DNA from: Acidisoma cellulosilyticum
GTDB lineage: Bacteria; Pseudomonadota; Alphaproteobacteria; Acetobacterales; Acetobacteraceae
Direction of reading: 5' to 3'
NCBI RefSeq assembly: GCF_020621385.1
Contig: NZ_JAESVA010000014.1
Span: 1 to 64,000, forward strand
Length of the DNA: 64,000 nucleotides
Position numbers and translations under genes: made by a program. Of this stretch, positions 26,672-35,630 are shown in pieces (within the stretch, counting starts at the first letter, position 1; each line of letters opens with the position of its first letter). Under the pieces are notes generated by a model. That model ran no database searches. It was not told where the DNA came from and was given only the letters and a program-made list of their open reading frames with translations.

Positions 26672-27447
26672 GACCGGGCTCCCGCCTGGTCCAGAGCCGT
26701 TGCTTCGTCGCGATTGCCGCCGACGATCAGTCTCACGATTTCGTCCAGATTGGTGTCTTCCATGCGTCGCTCGGCGACCTTGTTGCCTTCGTACATGAAG
26801 GCGATGCGGTCGCAGACGCGGAACAGATCCTGCAGGCGGTGGGTCACCAGAACGACAGCCACGCCTTGTGCCTTCACGCGGTTGATGAGTGCCAGAACAG
26901 CCTCCACCTCGGCAACCGCGAGCGCCGATGTTGGCTCATCAAGCAGCAGAACGCGGGGGGCGAAGGATGCCGCGCGGGCGATGGCGATCGACTGTCGCTG
27001 ACCGCCCGACAGCATCGCGACCTTGGCGCGCATATCCGGGATACGGATATCCAGCGCGTCCAACATCTCCCGACCCTTCCGTAGCATCTCGGCCTTGTTG
27101 AGAACGCCGCTGCGGGACAGTTCGCGGCCCAGGAACAGATTGCCGGCGACATCGATCGTGTCGCAGAGGCTGAGATCCTGATAGACCATTTCGATGCGGT
27201 GACGACGAGCTTCACTCGGCCCCGCGATATGCACGACCTCGCCCCCGAGGCGGATCTCTCCGCCGTCGGGGATATAGGCGCCGGACATGACCTTGCTCAG
27301 CGTGGATTTGCCGGCGGCGTTATCGCCGACAAGTCCCAGGCACTCGCCGCCATAAAGATCGAGATCGACGCCTTTCAGCACCGTATTCGATCCAAAGACC
27401 TTGCGGATGCCGCTGAGCGACATCAGCGGTTCGGCGGAGCGGCTCAT
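26668..27447 (-). CDS. Sugar ABC importer ATP-binding protein, system 1
   Basis: A 259-residue FrcA-type ATPase with a single nucleotide-binding domain rather than the tandem RbsA form. Walker A is GDNAAGKST (about 37-45; Ala where Gly is usual), the signature LSGGQRQSIAIARA is at about 146-159 and Walker B VLLLDEPTSAL at about 165-175. TH for the switch histidine follows in LVTHRLQD. It starts in an ATGA overlap with the solute-binding protein gene. Confidence 0.92.
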   Translation of the reverse strand: MSRSAEPLMSLSGIRKVFGSNTVLKGVDLDLYGGECLGLVGDNAAGKSTLSKVMSGAYIPDGGEIRLGGEVVHIAGPSEARRHRIEMVYQDLSLCDTIDVAGNLFLGRELSRSGVLNKAEMLRKGREMLDALDIRIPDMRAKVAMLSGGQRQSIAIARAASFAPRVLLLDEPTSALAVAEVEAVLALINRVKAQGVAVVLVTHRLQDLFRVCDRIAFMYEGNKVAERRMEDTNLDEIVRLIVGGNRDEATALDQAGARS

Positions 27448-28397
27448 GCCTTGTAGACAGACCGGAACGGACCGACATTGGCCTTGGTCACGATCGTGAC
27501 CGGGACAGGGATGTTCGCGGGGACGGCGCTGCCCTTCAGCTTCGCGGCCAGCGCCTGCACGGCGGCACGGCCCATGCCTTCCGGGTCCTGCTGCACGACC
27601 GCGATGACATAGCCGGCATCGATCGCGGCAATCGCCTGGGCAGTCAGATCCCAGCCGAAGATGCGGATCTTGTCCTGCAGACCCTGGCTTTGCACGGCGG
27701 CGATGGCGCCCAGCAGCGCGGGCTCGCCGGTCGCGTAGATCGTGTTGATATCGGGGTTTCCGGTCAGCAGCGATTCGGCGACATTCAGGGCCGTATCCTG
27801 GATGTTGCGGCCATCGACGACACCTGCGACAGAAATTCCATCGGTTCCTTTGACGGCATCAAGAAATGCGGATTGCCGTTGATTCTGAATGAAGGAATTG
27901 AGCGCGCCGATCACGCCGATACGGGCATGGCCCTTCATCTCGCTTTTGACATAGGGCAGAAACACATCCGCAAGCATCTTGCCGGCGGTCTGATTGTCGA
28001 CGCCAACCTGCGCAAGCTGCGGGCCCTTGGGAAGAACGGCATCGACGGCGACGACCGGAATATGCGCGGCCGCCGCTTCCTGAATGGCCGGCATCAAGCC
28101 GTTCACGTCGATGGCGTCGACGACGATGCCCTGAACCTTCTGCTGGATATAGGCCTCGATCGCATTGTTCTGCGCCGTCGGCTCGTCATTGGCATTGAAG
28201 ACGACCAGATTGGCGCCGGCGGCTTTCGCCGCCTCGGTCGCGCCCGCCTGCATCTGATTGAAGAACAAGGCCTGTTCGTTGATCTGGATCAGCGCGAATG
28301 TCGGCTTCTGGGCCGCCAAAGCCGGTGCGGCGACGAGGCCGGTCACAGCCAGGCCCAGCGTGCCGCCCAGCGCGGCGCGGCGAGTGATGTCGGTCAT
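27444..28397 (-). CDS. Sugar ABC importer periplasmic binding protein, system 1
   Basis: A 317-residue RbsB-class (Peripla_BP_4) binding protein. The N-terminus MTDITRRAALGGTLGLAVTGLVAAPALAA looks like a Tat-type signal peptide (TRRAAL), with cleavage near residue 29. The mature protein has FALIQINEQALFFNQMQAG, the typical hinge and ligand regions VDAIDVNGLMPAIQEAAAAHIPVVAVDAVL and a second-domain IRIFGWD. It is the first gene of the system 1 operon. The LacI-type palindrome at 28508 lies 110 bases upstream, so induction by the imported sugar or its product is likely. Confidence 0.92.
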   Translation of the reverse strand: MTDITRRAALGGTLGLAVTGLVAAPALAAQKPTFALIQINEQALFFNQMQAGATEAAKAAGANLVVFNANDEPTAQNNAIEAYIQQKVQGIVVDAIDVNGLMPAIQEAAAAHIPVVAVDAVLPKGPQLAQVGVDNQTAGKMLADVFLPYVKSEMKGHARIGVIGALNSFIQNQRQSAFLDAVKGTDGISVAGVVDGRNIQDTALNVAESLLTGNPDINTIYATGEPALLGAIAAVQSQGLQDKIRIFGWDLTAQAIAAIDAGYVIAVVQQDPEGMGRAAVQALAAKLKGSAVPANIPVPVTIVTKANVGPFRSVYKA

Positions 28398-28507
28398 TCC
28401 TAAAGGTCCCCCAAATATCTTGCCGTCGCGCTGTCACGAAGACGCGCGGTCGGCAGCAGCGCATGTGAAGCTGGCCCGAAGCCGCATCTTCGGTTTCAGG
28501 TCGGATA

Positions 28508-28523
28508 AGTAAACCGGTTTACT
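28508..28523. promoter_or_regulatory. LacI-type operator, site 1
   Basis: AGTAAACCGGTTTACT is a perfect 16-base palindrome with the central CG step typical of LacI-family operators. It lies between the binding-protein start (28397) and the LacI regulator stop (28597). A near-identical palindrome occurs at 35631, 7.1 kb away, in front of the system 2 ATPase and the M20 deacylase gene. Confidence 0.8.
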
Positions 28524-28596
28524 AATGAAGCGCTGCAATGCAGCACGTCAAGAGGAAAATGCGAAACCGTCAGTCTGGATAGGAAACGAAGGGAGA

Positions 28597-29625
28597 CTAG
28601 CGCAGCCGGGCGCGGCGGCGGGGGGCGCGCACGGACTCGCGCTTAACAAGCTCCATCGGCACAAGAATCTGTCGCTCGGGCACCGGCGTCCGCGCGATGG
28701 TGGAGATCAGAAGATCCAGCGCCTTCCGGCCCATCTGCGGCAAGTCCTGACGCAAGGCGGTGATGGCAGGCTCGAACAAGGCCAGCGGCTCCACGTCATC
28801 GCAGGTGATGACCGAGATATCGTCGCCGATCCGCACGCCCTTGCGGCGGAATGTCTTGAGCATGCCAAGAAAAAGCTCGTCGCTGCCGGTGAAGACGGCG
28901 GTGGTTTCAGGGTGTCGCTGCAACAGGTCCTCTGCCGCCGCCTCGCCGGCCTCCACCGTATAGGCGCAATCCAAGACCGCCACGGCGTCATGCCCGGGCC
29001 CGGCTTCCCTGATCGCGTCCAGAAAGCCCAGCCTGCGTTCCTCAGCGCTCAGCAGCTTCTTAGGGCCGGACAGCATGGCGATCTTGCGATGGCCGGCGTC
29101 GATAATATGTCGCGTCGCTTCCAGTGCGCCGCCGCGATTTTCGGCAAAGACGCCCGGAACATCCGCGCCGGTGATATCCTCGTCAACCAGCACGAAACAG
29201 GGCACGTCTCGCAAAGCGGTCAGCAGGCGACCGTCATCCGGATGGTTGGTGGAAAAAAGAACGCCGTCGACATGCTTGCTCTCGATCCGGCGGATATAGT
29301 CGATCTCGCGATCGATATTGTTCAGCGTCACGCAGAGCAACACGCCGTAACCGCGTTCGGCCGCCGTCGCCTCAACCGCCGCGGCCAGGCGCGCAAAGAA
29401 GGGATTGGCGATTTCCGGAATGACCAGGCCGATCGTTTCGGATTTGCCGCGGCTGAGCGAGCGGGCCAGCGGATTGGGCGTGTAGCGAAGATCCTTCACG
29501 GCATCGTCGATGCGGCGGATGGTCTCGGCCGGCAGGCGTATCGAACCGTTCAGATAGCGGGAGACAGTGGTGACGGAAACATCCGCCGCGACGGAAACAT
29601 CTCGGATCGTCGCCTTTCGCGCCAT
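28597..29625 (-). CDS. LacI-family transcriptional regulator
   Basis: A 342-residue repressor. The N-terminal helix-turn-helix TIRDVSVAADVSVTTVSRYLNG (about 6-27) and hinge helix PNPLARSLSRG (about 51-61) are canonical. The periplasmic-binding-like effector domain follows (ETIGLVIPEIANPFFARLAAAVE, then DDISVITCDDVEPLALFEPAITALRQ). It ends in an Arg-rich tail. Its nearest likely targets are the palindromes at 28508 and 35631. The start ATG at 29625 has upstream GGAGAACG; longer in-frame extensions have atypical sequence. It lies between the system 1 operon and the second PfkB gene on the same strand. Confidence 0.93.
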   Translation of the reverse strand: MARKATIRDVSVAADVSVTTVSRYLNGSIRLPAETIRRIDDAVKDLRYTPNPLARSLSRGKSETIGLVIPEIANPFFARLAAAVEATAAERGYGVLLCVTLNNIDREIDYIRRIESKHVDGVLFSTNHPDDGRLLTALRDVPCFVLVDEDITGADVPGVFAENRGGALEATRHIIDAGHRKIAMLSGPKKLLSAEERRLGFLDAIREAGPGHDAVAVLDCAYTVEAGEAAAEDLLQRHPETTAVFTGSDELFLGMLKTFRRKGVRIGDDISVITCDDVEPLALFEPAITALRQDLPQMGRKALDLLISTIARTPVPERQILVPMELVKRESVRAPRRRARLR

Positions 29626-29684
29626 AGTCGTTCTCCTGTCCCTTTCGCAACCGACAGAGCGTTTCGGCCGCGGGGCAAGGCCCC

Positions 29685-30617
29685 TTAAAGCAGCGGCTTG
29701 CCGTGTCGCGCAAGCAGGGCCTCCACCGCGTCCAGGCTTGGCAGCGCGGTTTGCGCGCCGAGGCCTTGCACCGACAGCGCAGCGGCGGCATTGGCGAAGC
29801 GCAAAGCGTCCGGCCAATCCCGCTGTTGCGCGATACGCGCATGCAGCAATGCGCCCGCAAAACAATCGCCCGCGCCGGTCGTATCGCTGACCGGCACCTG
29901 AAATCCCGGCGCATGATGCTGGCCGTCAGGACAGGTGGCGGCAGCGCCGTCCAAACCCATCGTGGTGATGATCACGGGGGCGAGGGTTGGCAGGTTGGTT
30001 CCAAGCAAGGTCGCGGCCGCTTTGCGCGAGGCGCGATTGAACAACAGAATATCGAAACCCTGCAAAGCCGCCAGGGCATCCGCCGCGATGCGCGGCAGGT
30101 CTGCCGATTCCACGTCCAGCGAGCAGCTGGCACCTGCCGCCTTTGCAAGCGCAACGACGCGCCGACACAAATCGGGGTCGCGGGCGGAGGTCAGATGCGC
30201 ATGGGTGACGCCAAGAAAAATGTCGGGCGTCAGATCCTCCGCTGTCGGGCAATAAGCGTCGGTCATCAGTTTGATGAGGGATTTCTCGCCATCAGCGGCG
30301 ATAAGGCTGATGCAGCTGAAGGTATTGGCGCCGGGCAGCGGCTTGACATGCCGCGTATCGACACCGCGCGCCTTCAACTGGTCGAGCACGAAACTGGCCT
30401 CCGCGTCTTCGCCGACCCGGCCGGCAATGGCGACGATGCCGCCGAGCTGCGCGATGGCGACTGCGACATTGGCGGCCATGCCGCCCGGTACGCGCTGGAT
30501 CAGCCTGCCATTGACCTTGCCGTCCTGCGTCGGCAGTTGATCGACCGCGATCAGCACATCGACGTCCAGATCGCCGACCGTCAGAAACTGTGCGACAGAC
30601 ATCGATGCAGTGGGCAT
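29685..30617 (-). CDS. PfkB-family carbohydrate kinase, second copy
   Basis: A 310-residue ribokinase-type kinase. N-terminal signature VPGGMAANVAVAIAQLGG (about 43-60), a central VTHAHLTSARDPDL stretch and C-terminal VSDTTGAGDCFAGALL (about 248-263), which holds the catalytic Asp. It is distinct from the PfkB at 21417 (different N-terminal loop and lid). The 59-base gap to the LacI gene suggests co-transcription of pfkB-lacI. It starts opposite the second BtpA gene, with a 235-base divergent region between them in which I see no palindrome like those at 28508 and 35631. Confidence 0.88.
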   Translation of the reverse strand: MPTASMSVAQFLTVGDLDVDVLIAVDQLPTQDGKVNGRLIQRVPGGMAANVAVAIAQLGGIVAIAGRVGEDAEASFVLDQLKARGVDTRHVKPLPGANTFSCISLIAADGEKSLIKLMTDAYCPTAEDLTPDIFLGVTHAHLTSARDPDLCRRVVALAKAAGASCSLDVESADLPRIAADALAALQGFDILLFNRASRKAAATLLGTNLPTLAPVIITTMGLDGAAATCPDGQHHAPGFQVPVSDTTGAGDCFAGALLHARIAQQRDWPDALRFANAAAALSVQGLGAQTALPSLDAVEALLARHGKPLL

Positions 30618-30852
30618 GTGGACGGCGGCTCCTGAAACAAGGACGCCATGTCAGGGCCAAGGCCACAGCTTGTCAATGAACAGGGACGTCACAACGTCAC
30701 GGAAAGCGCCGCATATAAGCCCGTCCTGTGATTGACCTGCGATTATGCGCCTGCCAGATTATAGCGAAGAAAATTGCAAAGATCCTGACCTTCGGTCCGG
30801 ATCGCGGCGACGGACCCGCGTTTGCATCCAGACGCCATCAGAGAGAGTGTTA

Positions 30853-31704
30853 ATGGCCAAGCCAAAAGTGTTACCGGAGAAGCCGAATGCGCTTCTGCAA
30901 CTCTTCAATATCGACAAGCCGATCATCGGGGTCATTCATCTGGCGGCATTGCCCGGCGCGCCGCGCTATAACGGGCAGCCCCTGCGGGAGATCTACGCCG
31001 CCGCCGTGCGTGATGCGCGCACACTGGCCGCAGGTGGCGTCGACGGTATCATCGTTGAAAACGCCAGCGACATGCCGTTTTCCCGCCCCGAGGATATCGG
31101 ACCTTCGACCGTCGCGGCGCTCACCGCGGCCTGTCTGGAAGTAAGGGGCGCGGTCGATACGCCGATCGGCATTACCTGCGTCGCCAATGCCGTCATCCCG
31201 GCGCTGGGAATCGCGAAGGCCGTCGGTGCCGGCTGGGTTCGCGCCAATCAATGGGCCAATGCCTATATCGCGAATGAGGGTTTCCTCAACGGGCCGGCGC
31301 CGGCCGCCATGCGCTATCGGTCGGCGATTCGCGCCGAGGAGATTCACATCTTCGCTGATGTGCATGTGAAGTTCGGCGCCCATGCCATCACGGCCGATCG
31401 CAGCATCACGGAACAGGCGACGGACGCCGAATGGTTCGATGCCGATGTGCTGATCGCGACCGGCACGCGCACAGGCTCGCCGACACAGCCGGCGGAAGTG
31501 GATGAGGTGCGGGCCGGCACCAATCTGCCGGTCATCGTCGGCTCGGGTCTTTCGCCCGAACAGGTGCCGGATCTTTTCGCCGTGGCTGACGGTGCCATCA
31601 TCGGCCAATGGCTGAAGACTGACGGTGTCTGGTGGAATGCGGTCGATCCGAGGCGCGTGGAAGCGCTGATGTCGGCCGTGGCGAAGGTGAGGAAGCCTTT
31701 ATGA
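30853..31704 (+). CDS. BtpA/SgcQ-family TIM-barrel protein, copy 2
   Basis: A 283-residue paralog of the protein at 22286, sharing the blocks GVIHLAALPGAPRYNG, DGIIVENASDMPF, RANQWANAYIANEGFLNGPAPAAMRYR, FADVHVKFGAHAITADRSI, DVLIATGTRTG and LPVIVGSGLSPEQVPD. The family is a predicted TIM-barrel with uncertain activity. The N-terminal extension MAKPKVLPEKPNALLQLFNIDKP is the best start (RBS GAGAGAG). It heads a three-gene unit in which the next gene starts inside its stop codon (ATGA). Two BtpA copies within 9 kb is unusual and suggests heterologous partners or two steps of one route. Confidence 0.88.
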   Translation: MAKPKVLPEKPNALLQLFNIDKPIIGVIHLAALPGAPRYNGQPLREIYAAAVRDARTLAAGGVDGIIVENASDMPFSRPEDIGPSTVAALTAACLEVRGAVDTPIGITCVANAVIPALGIAKAVGAGWVRANQWANAYIANEGFLNGPAPAAMRYRSAIRAEEIHIFADVHVKFGAHAITADRSITEQATDAEWFDADVLIATGTRTGSPTQPAEVDEVRAGTNLPVIVGSGLSPEQVPDLFAVADGAIIGQWLKTDGVWWNAVDPRRVEALMSAVAKVRKPL

Positions 31705-32432
31705 CCCTTCTCACCGGGGAGACCGATGTTTTCAGCTCGGCTGCAACCTCCGGGCGCTGCGCGGTTATATTTCTGTCCAAGGATCAAGACCCTGGCTTGG
31801 CAAAACCGTATCTGTCGCCGCCGATCGCCGATGCATTGCATGCTCTCGAAGCCGAAGGCTGGATTCTCTCGCCGCGTGCGATGATCGATCCGGGGGAGAC
31901 ACCGCCGGCGACCGGTTTCGCGACCGGCTTTGCGCATGACGTCGATCTTGCCGGCGTGTTTGAAGCGCCGTCGATCAATGCGGCCTTCGCCGGTATTCGC
32001 CGCCTGGAACGCGCCGGCTGGGCGGAGCGGTTCGCGACGCAATGGCTGATCGGCCCGCGCGAATTCGCAGCTGTCAAAGGCCAGCCGGTGGCAGGCGAGC
32101 GGAACTGGGGTTTTCTCGCTCTATGGGAATGGAATGATGCCTGGAGCGCCGCATCCCAGGACACGCGCGATGCCTATGACCGGCATTGCGATATCGCTTT
32201 CGCGGGGGATCTGGCGCTTGGCGCCAATATCGCCGGCCGCCATCGGCTGGATTGGGCGAGTTCTTGGCACCATCTCGGCTTTTGGGAAATCGACAATCCG
32301 AAGACCGTGGATCTTGCCATGCGCGAGCATGAACGGGTGGCGGATTTCATGTTCACGACATCACGCCACTATATCGGACGCCGCTGCACCATCGCGGCCT
32401 ATCTTGCAGGAATGACGGAGCAGCTTTCATGA
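31701..32432 (+). CDS. Unrecognised 243-residue protein linked to BtpA copy 2
   Basis: Soluble, no signal peptide or membrane helix. N-terminal part is MTLLTGETDVFSSAATSGRCAVIFLSKDQDPGL. The mid-part has GFATGFAHDVDLAGVFEAPSINAAFAGIRRLERAGW. The C-terminal half has LDWASSWHHLGFWEIDNPKTVDLAMREHERV and HYIGRRCTIAAYL. The repeated beta-alpha pattern with HHLGFWEI looks like a dimeric alpha-beta-barrel fold of the EthD/ABM type present twice (inference by eye). I do not recognise the family. It overlaps both its neighbours by 4 bases, so it is translated as part of one unit. Confidence 0.6.
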   Translation: MTLLTGETDVFSSAATSGRCAVIFLSKDQDPGLAKPYLSPPIADALHALEAEGWILSPRAMIDPGETPPATGFATGFAHDVDLAGVFEAPSINAAFAGIRRLERAGWAERFATQWLIGPREFAAVKGQPVAGERNWGFLALWEWNDAWSAASQDTRDAYDRHCDIAFAGDLALGANIAGRHRLDWASSWHHLGFWEIDNPKTVDLAMREHERVADFMFTTSRHYIGRRCTIAAYLAGMTEQLS

Positions 32433-32731
32433 ACGGCACGATCTGGATCAGCTATGCGCGCCCGCGTCCGCATTGGTATGGGCTGGACGAAGCGGTCAAG
32501 GCCGAGCATCTGGCGAAATGGGCAAGCGTTGCGGCGGCAAGTCTTGCCAAGGGCGCGGAGTCACTGGGTCGCTACCATATTCGCGGACAGCAGGATTTCG
32601 AAACGACAGAGATCTGGCGTTTCGCCAGTCCGGAACAGGCGTTCGATCATTGGTCCCGCCTGACGGCGGCAGGCTATAATCAGTGGTTCGCGTTCATGAA
32701 CAATGTCGGCGAAGCCGTCGACGCCGGGTGA
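32429..32731 (+). CDS. Small unrecognised protein, possible alpha-beta-barrel
   Basis: A 100-residue soluble protein, MNGTIWISYARPRPHWYGLDEAVKAEHLAKW, then RYHIRGQQDFETTEIWRFASPEQAFDHWSRL and WFAFMNNVG. The ETTEIWRFASPEQAFDHWSRL segment resembles the HHLGFWEIDNPKTVDLAMREH segment of the protein immediately upstream, so the two may be related one-domain and two-domain versions. Last gene of the unit, followed 5 bases later by a terminator. The fold and role are not recognised. Confidence 0.6.
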   Translation: MNGTIWISYARPRPHWYGLDEAVKAEHLAKWASVAAASLAKGAESLGRYHIRGQQDFETTEIWRFASPEQAFDHWSRLTAAGYNQWFAFMNNVGEAVDAG

Positions 32732-32736
32732 TCGAA

Positions 32737-32761
32737 GGGGCGCGCAATCGTAGCGCGCCCC
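32737..32761. terminator. Bidirectional terminator-like hairpin
   Basis: GGGGCGCGC and GCGCGCCCC make a perfect 9-bp stem around a 7-base loop, lying 5 bases after the small gene at 32731 and 8 bases before the convergent solute-binding protein stop at 32770. No clear T-run on either side. Confidence 0.6.
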
Positions 32762-32769
32762 GTTCCGGC

Positions 32770-33723
32770 TCAGAAAGTACAATCGGCTTTATATTCGTAT
32801 TCATCGGCAGTTTTCGTATCGCCGGCCATGATCGGGACAAGCTGGGAATCGGTCAGCTTCGGCAAAGTCTCACCCTTCAAAACCTTGTCGGCGAGCGAGA
32901 TTGCCAAAGCACCCTCCTGTTTCGGGTTTTGTGCGATAAGGGCTGAGATCGATCCGTTCTTCAGCGCATTCACTTCGGCAATCGCAGCGTCATAGGCGAC
33001 CAGCTTGATATGCCCGACGGCCCCCGCCTGCCGCAGCCCGGTCACCGCGCCGATCGCACCTTGGTCGTTATTCGCAAAGATCCCGGCCAGATCGGGATGC
33101 GCGGAAATCGCCGAGGTTACGATCTCGGCCGCCTTCTGCGGGTCATCATTGACATAGTCGTGACCCACGACCGTCATGCCAGGATATTTCTTGACCGCCG
33201 CGATGAAGCCGCTGACGCGATCATCCTGCGCCTGTAGTCCGGGCGGGGTAGCGACGATATAGACTTTGCCCTTGCCGCCGAGCAGTTTGGCCATGGCCTC
33301 CCCCGCCATCCTGCCGCCCGCATAATTGTCAGTGACGATCTGCGTCTGCACGAAGGAAGGATTGGCCAGGGTCTGGTCGATGGTCAAAATCTTGATGCCG
33401 CGATCGGCGAGAGATTTGATCGGTCGCATCAGCGCCTGCGCATCGGTCGGCACAATCGCGGCGGCGGCCGGCATGGCCGCACCCACGGCGTCGATCACCG
33501 GTGTCTGCGCATCGGCCTGAAACTGATCGGGCGCGGAGATCGTCAGCGTATAGCCGAGCTTGGCTGCCTCATCCTTGGCACCGCAGGCCAGAGCTTCGTA
33601 GAAGGGACTGCCTTTGACGCCGAGCACGACAGCGATGGTCTTCTTCGTTTGCGCATGGGCGGCCGTCCCGCCCAAAGCCAGCGTGGCAGCGGCAAGTCCG
33701 GCAAGCATGATGGTAGGACGCAT
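32770..33723 (-). CDS. Sugar ABC importer periplasmic binding protein, system 2
   Basis: A 317-residue RbsB-class binding protein. The Sec signal peptide MRPTIMLAGLAAATLALGGTAAHAQ is cleaved near residue 24. The ribose-type N-domain continues KKTIAVVLGVKGSPFYEALACGAKDEAAKLG, with IVPTDAQALMRPIKSLADRGIKILTIDQTL and the second-domain GIFANNDQGAIGAV. Third and last gene of the ATPase-permease-binding protein unit that reads leftwards from the operator at 35631. Confidence 0.92.
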   Translation of the reverse strand: MRPTIMLAGLAAATLALGGTAAHAQTKKTIAVVLGVKGSPFYEALACGAKDEAAKLGYTLTISAPDQFQADAQTPVIDAVGAAMPAAAAIVPTDAQALMRPIKSLADRGIKILTIDQTLANPSFVQTQIVTDNYAGGRMAGEAMAKLLGGKGKVYIVATPPGLQAQDDRVSGFIAAVKKYPGMTVVGHDYVNDDPQKAAEIVTSAISAHPDLAGIFANNDQGAIGAVTGLRQAGAVGHIKLVAYDAAIAEVNALKNGSISALIAQNPKQEGALAISLADKVLKGETLPKLTDSQLVPIMAGDTKTADEYEYKADCTF

Positions 33724-33752
33724 ATGCGGATTCCGTTATGATGAGGTTGCAA

Positions 33753-34814
33753 TCAGCCGCGGTCACGCGCGCGGCGCTTCAGCTGGTCTATCCAAACCGC
33801 CAGGATCAGCACGGCGCCCATGGTCACCGTCTGCCAGAAGGGCGGAATGCCGAGAATGACGAAACCGTTGAGCAGCACGATCGGGATCAGAACGCCGACG
33901 ACCGTGCCGGCAATGCTGCCGATGCCGCCGAACAGGCTGGTTCCGCCCAGAACCACGGCGGAAATGACGGTGAGATTGTCCATGGCGTGACCGCCGATGG
34001 TCGTGGTCGAGAACCGTGCGGTCGACATGATGGCGCCGAGCCCCGCGGACAGGCCGGACAGCGCATAGACTTTGATGATCTGTCCGCGCACCGGAATGCC
34101 GGCGCGGCGCGAGGCTTCGGTATTCGAGCCGACGGCGAAGGTGCGCAGGCCGAAGCGGGTGAGATGGAGCAGGATCGCGGCCAGCACGGCGGCGATGACG
34201 GCAATCAGCACCAGCACGGGAATATGCGCGATACTGCCGCCGCCGATGACATTGACCAGCAGATCGGGCAGGGCGCGCACATCCAGCCCATTGGTGAGGA
34301 TCTGCGCGGCGCCGAGGGCCATGCCCAAAGTGCCCAGCGTCACGATCAAAGGCGGAATGCGGGCGAAGGTCACCAGCAACCCATTGACGGCACCCCAGGC
34401 GGCGCCCGAGGCGAGTGCGGTGACGGCACCGATCAGAATGACGCCCCAACCGGCATTGGTGGTGCCGTAGGTATCGGCCGGTGCGCCGGACAGCGCCAGC
34501 ATGACCTGGGCCGATAGGATTGAGCTGAAGACCAGCACGGATCCCACGGACAGGTCGATGCCGCCCGCGACGATGACGAAGGTCTGGCCGAGCGAGAGTA
34601 CCAGGAAGATCGCGGCATTGATCGCCAGCATGCTGAGATTATAGGGCGAGGCGAATTGCGCCGGCCGCAGCAGGCTGAAGACCAGTACGAGCAGGATGAG
34701 GAGCGCGAAAATCCAGCCGCCGCCGATCCAGCCCGACCAGCGCTCCCGCAGGCTTGTGCGCTCGTCCGGCGGCGCCAAGGCGTCCGGGACAGGGCGGGAT
34801 GTCAGGTCATCCAT
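33753..34814 (-). CDS. CUT2-type ABC importer permease, system 2
   Basis: A 353-residue RbsC-like permease. The cytoplasmic N-tail MDDLTSRPVPDALAPPDERTSLRER is longer than usual. Core motifs are FVIVAGGIDLSVGSVLVF, IPPLIVTLGTLGMALGAAQIL, LRTFAVGSNTEASRRAGI and LTVISAVVLGGTSLFGGIGSIAGT. Its start overlaps the ATPase stop by 8 bases; the binding protein follows 29 bases later. Confidence 0.92.
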   Translation of the reverse strand: MDDLTSRPVPDALAPPDERTSLRERWSGWIGGGWIFALLILLVLVFSLLRPAQFASPYNLSMLAINAAIFLVLSLGQTFVIVAGGIDLSVGSVLVFSSILSAQVMLALSGAPADTYGTTNAGWGVILIGAVTALASGAAWGAVNGLLVTFARIPPLIVTLGTLGMALGAAQILTNGLDVRALPDLLVNVIGGGSIAHIPVLVLIAVIAAVLAAILLHLTRFGLRTFAVGSNTEASRRAGIPVRGQIIKVYALSGLSAGLGAIMSTARFSTTTIGGHAMDNLTVISAVVLGGTSLFGGIGSIAGTVVGVLIPIVLLNGFVILGIPPFWQTVTMGAVLILAVWIDQLKRRARDRG

Positions 34815-35580
34815 GGGCTGGCTCCGGCTGGCTGACGCCGCCTGTCATGGCCGCGACCAGGCGTTCCACCGTGGCGTCACGCGCGCTCATCTGCGCCACG
34901 CGACGGCCGAGCCTCAGAACCTCGACGCGGTCTGCGACCTCCAGCACATGCGACATATTATGGCTGATCAAGACAACGCCCAGGCCCTGGTCGCGCACCT
35001 GACGGATAAGGTCCAGCACGCGCTGTGTCTGCACAACGCCAAGCGCGGCCGTGGGCTCATCCAGAAACACGACCTTGCTGGCCCAGCGCGCGGCGCGGGC
35101 GATGGCGACGGATTGCTTCTGTCCGCCGGATAGCGCGGCGACGGGGATTTTGGCGGACCGCAGGCGCACGCCGAGGCGCGCAAACTGAAGGGCGGCTTCC
35201 CGGCGCATGGCAGCGCGATCCACGAAGCCCAGGCGGCCGAGCAGGCCGGGGCGCAGAATCTCGCGGCCCAGAAACAGGTTTTCCGAAGGCGGTAGCTCCG
35301 GCGCCAACGCCAGGTCCTGATAGACGGTTGCGATGCCTTGCGCCTGCGCGGCGGTGGGGGAACTGAAGGTGACGCGCTGGCCGTCCAGCAAAATCTCGCC
35401 CTCGTTCGGCTGGTCGGAGCCGGAGAGGATCTTAACCAGCGTCGATTTGCCGGCGCCGTTATCGCCGATCAGCGCGCAGATTTCGCCGGCATGCACCGTG
35501 AAATCGGCGCCGTCCAGCGCCTGGACATGGCCGAAGCGACGGCGAATTCCTTTTGCCTGCAAAAGAGGCGAATTGCTCAA
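34807..35580 (-). CDS. Sugar ABC importer ATP-binding protein, system 2
   Basis: A 257-residue single-domain FrcA-type ATPase. Walker A GDNGAGKST (about 38-46), signature LSGGQKQSVAIARA and Walker B VFLDEPTAAL are intact. No ATG start exists. TTG 35580 (LSNSPLLQAKGIRRRFGHV) is preceded by AAGG and fits family length; TTG 35613 would add 11 residues that other members lack. The LacI-type palindrome at 35631 lies 51 bases upstream. Confidence 0.9.
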   Translation of the reverse strand: MSNSPLLQAKGIRRRFGHVQALDGADFTVHAGEICALIGDNGAGKSTLVKILSGSDQPNEGEILLDGQRVTFSSPTAAQAQGIATVYQDLALAPELPPSENLFLGREILRPGLLGRLGFVDRAAMRREAALQFARLGVRLRSAKIPVAALSGGQKQSVAIARAARWASKVVFLDEPTAALGVVQTQRVLDLIRQVRDQGLGVVLISHNMSHVLEVADRVEVLRLGRRVAQMSARDATVERLVAAMTGGVSQPEPAHG

Positions 35581-35630
35581 TTCATAGACCTTAAATCTGA
35601 AACTTGATGACAAACGCGCAAAAAATCATC

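Noticed and set aside
28398-28507. TPP riboswitch in the leader of the TenA-containing operon
   Set aside because: The leader lacks the conserved CUGAGA and related TPP-box blocks.
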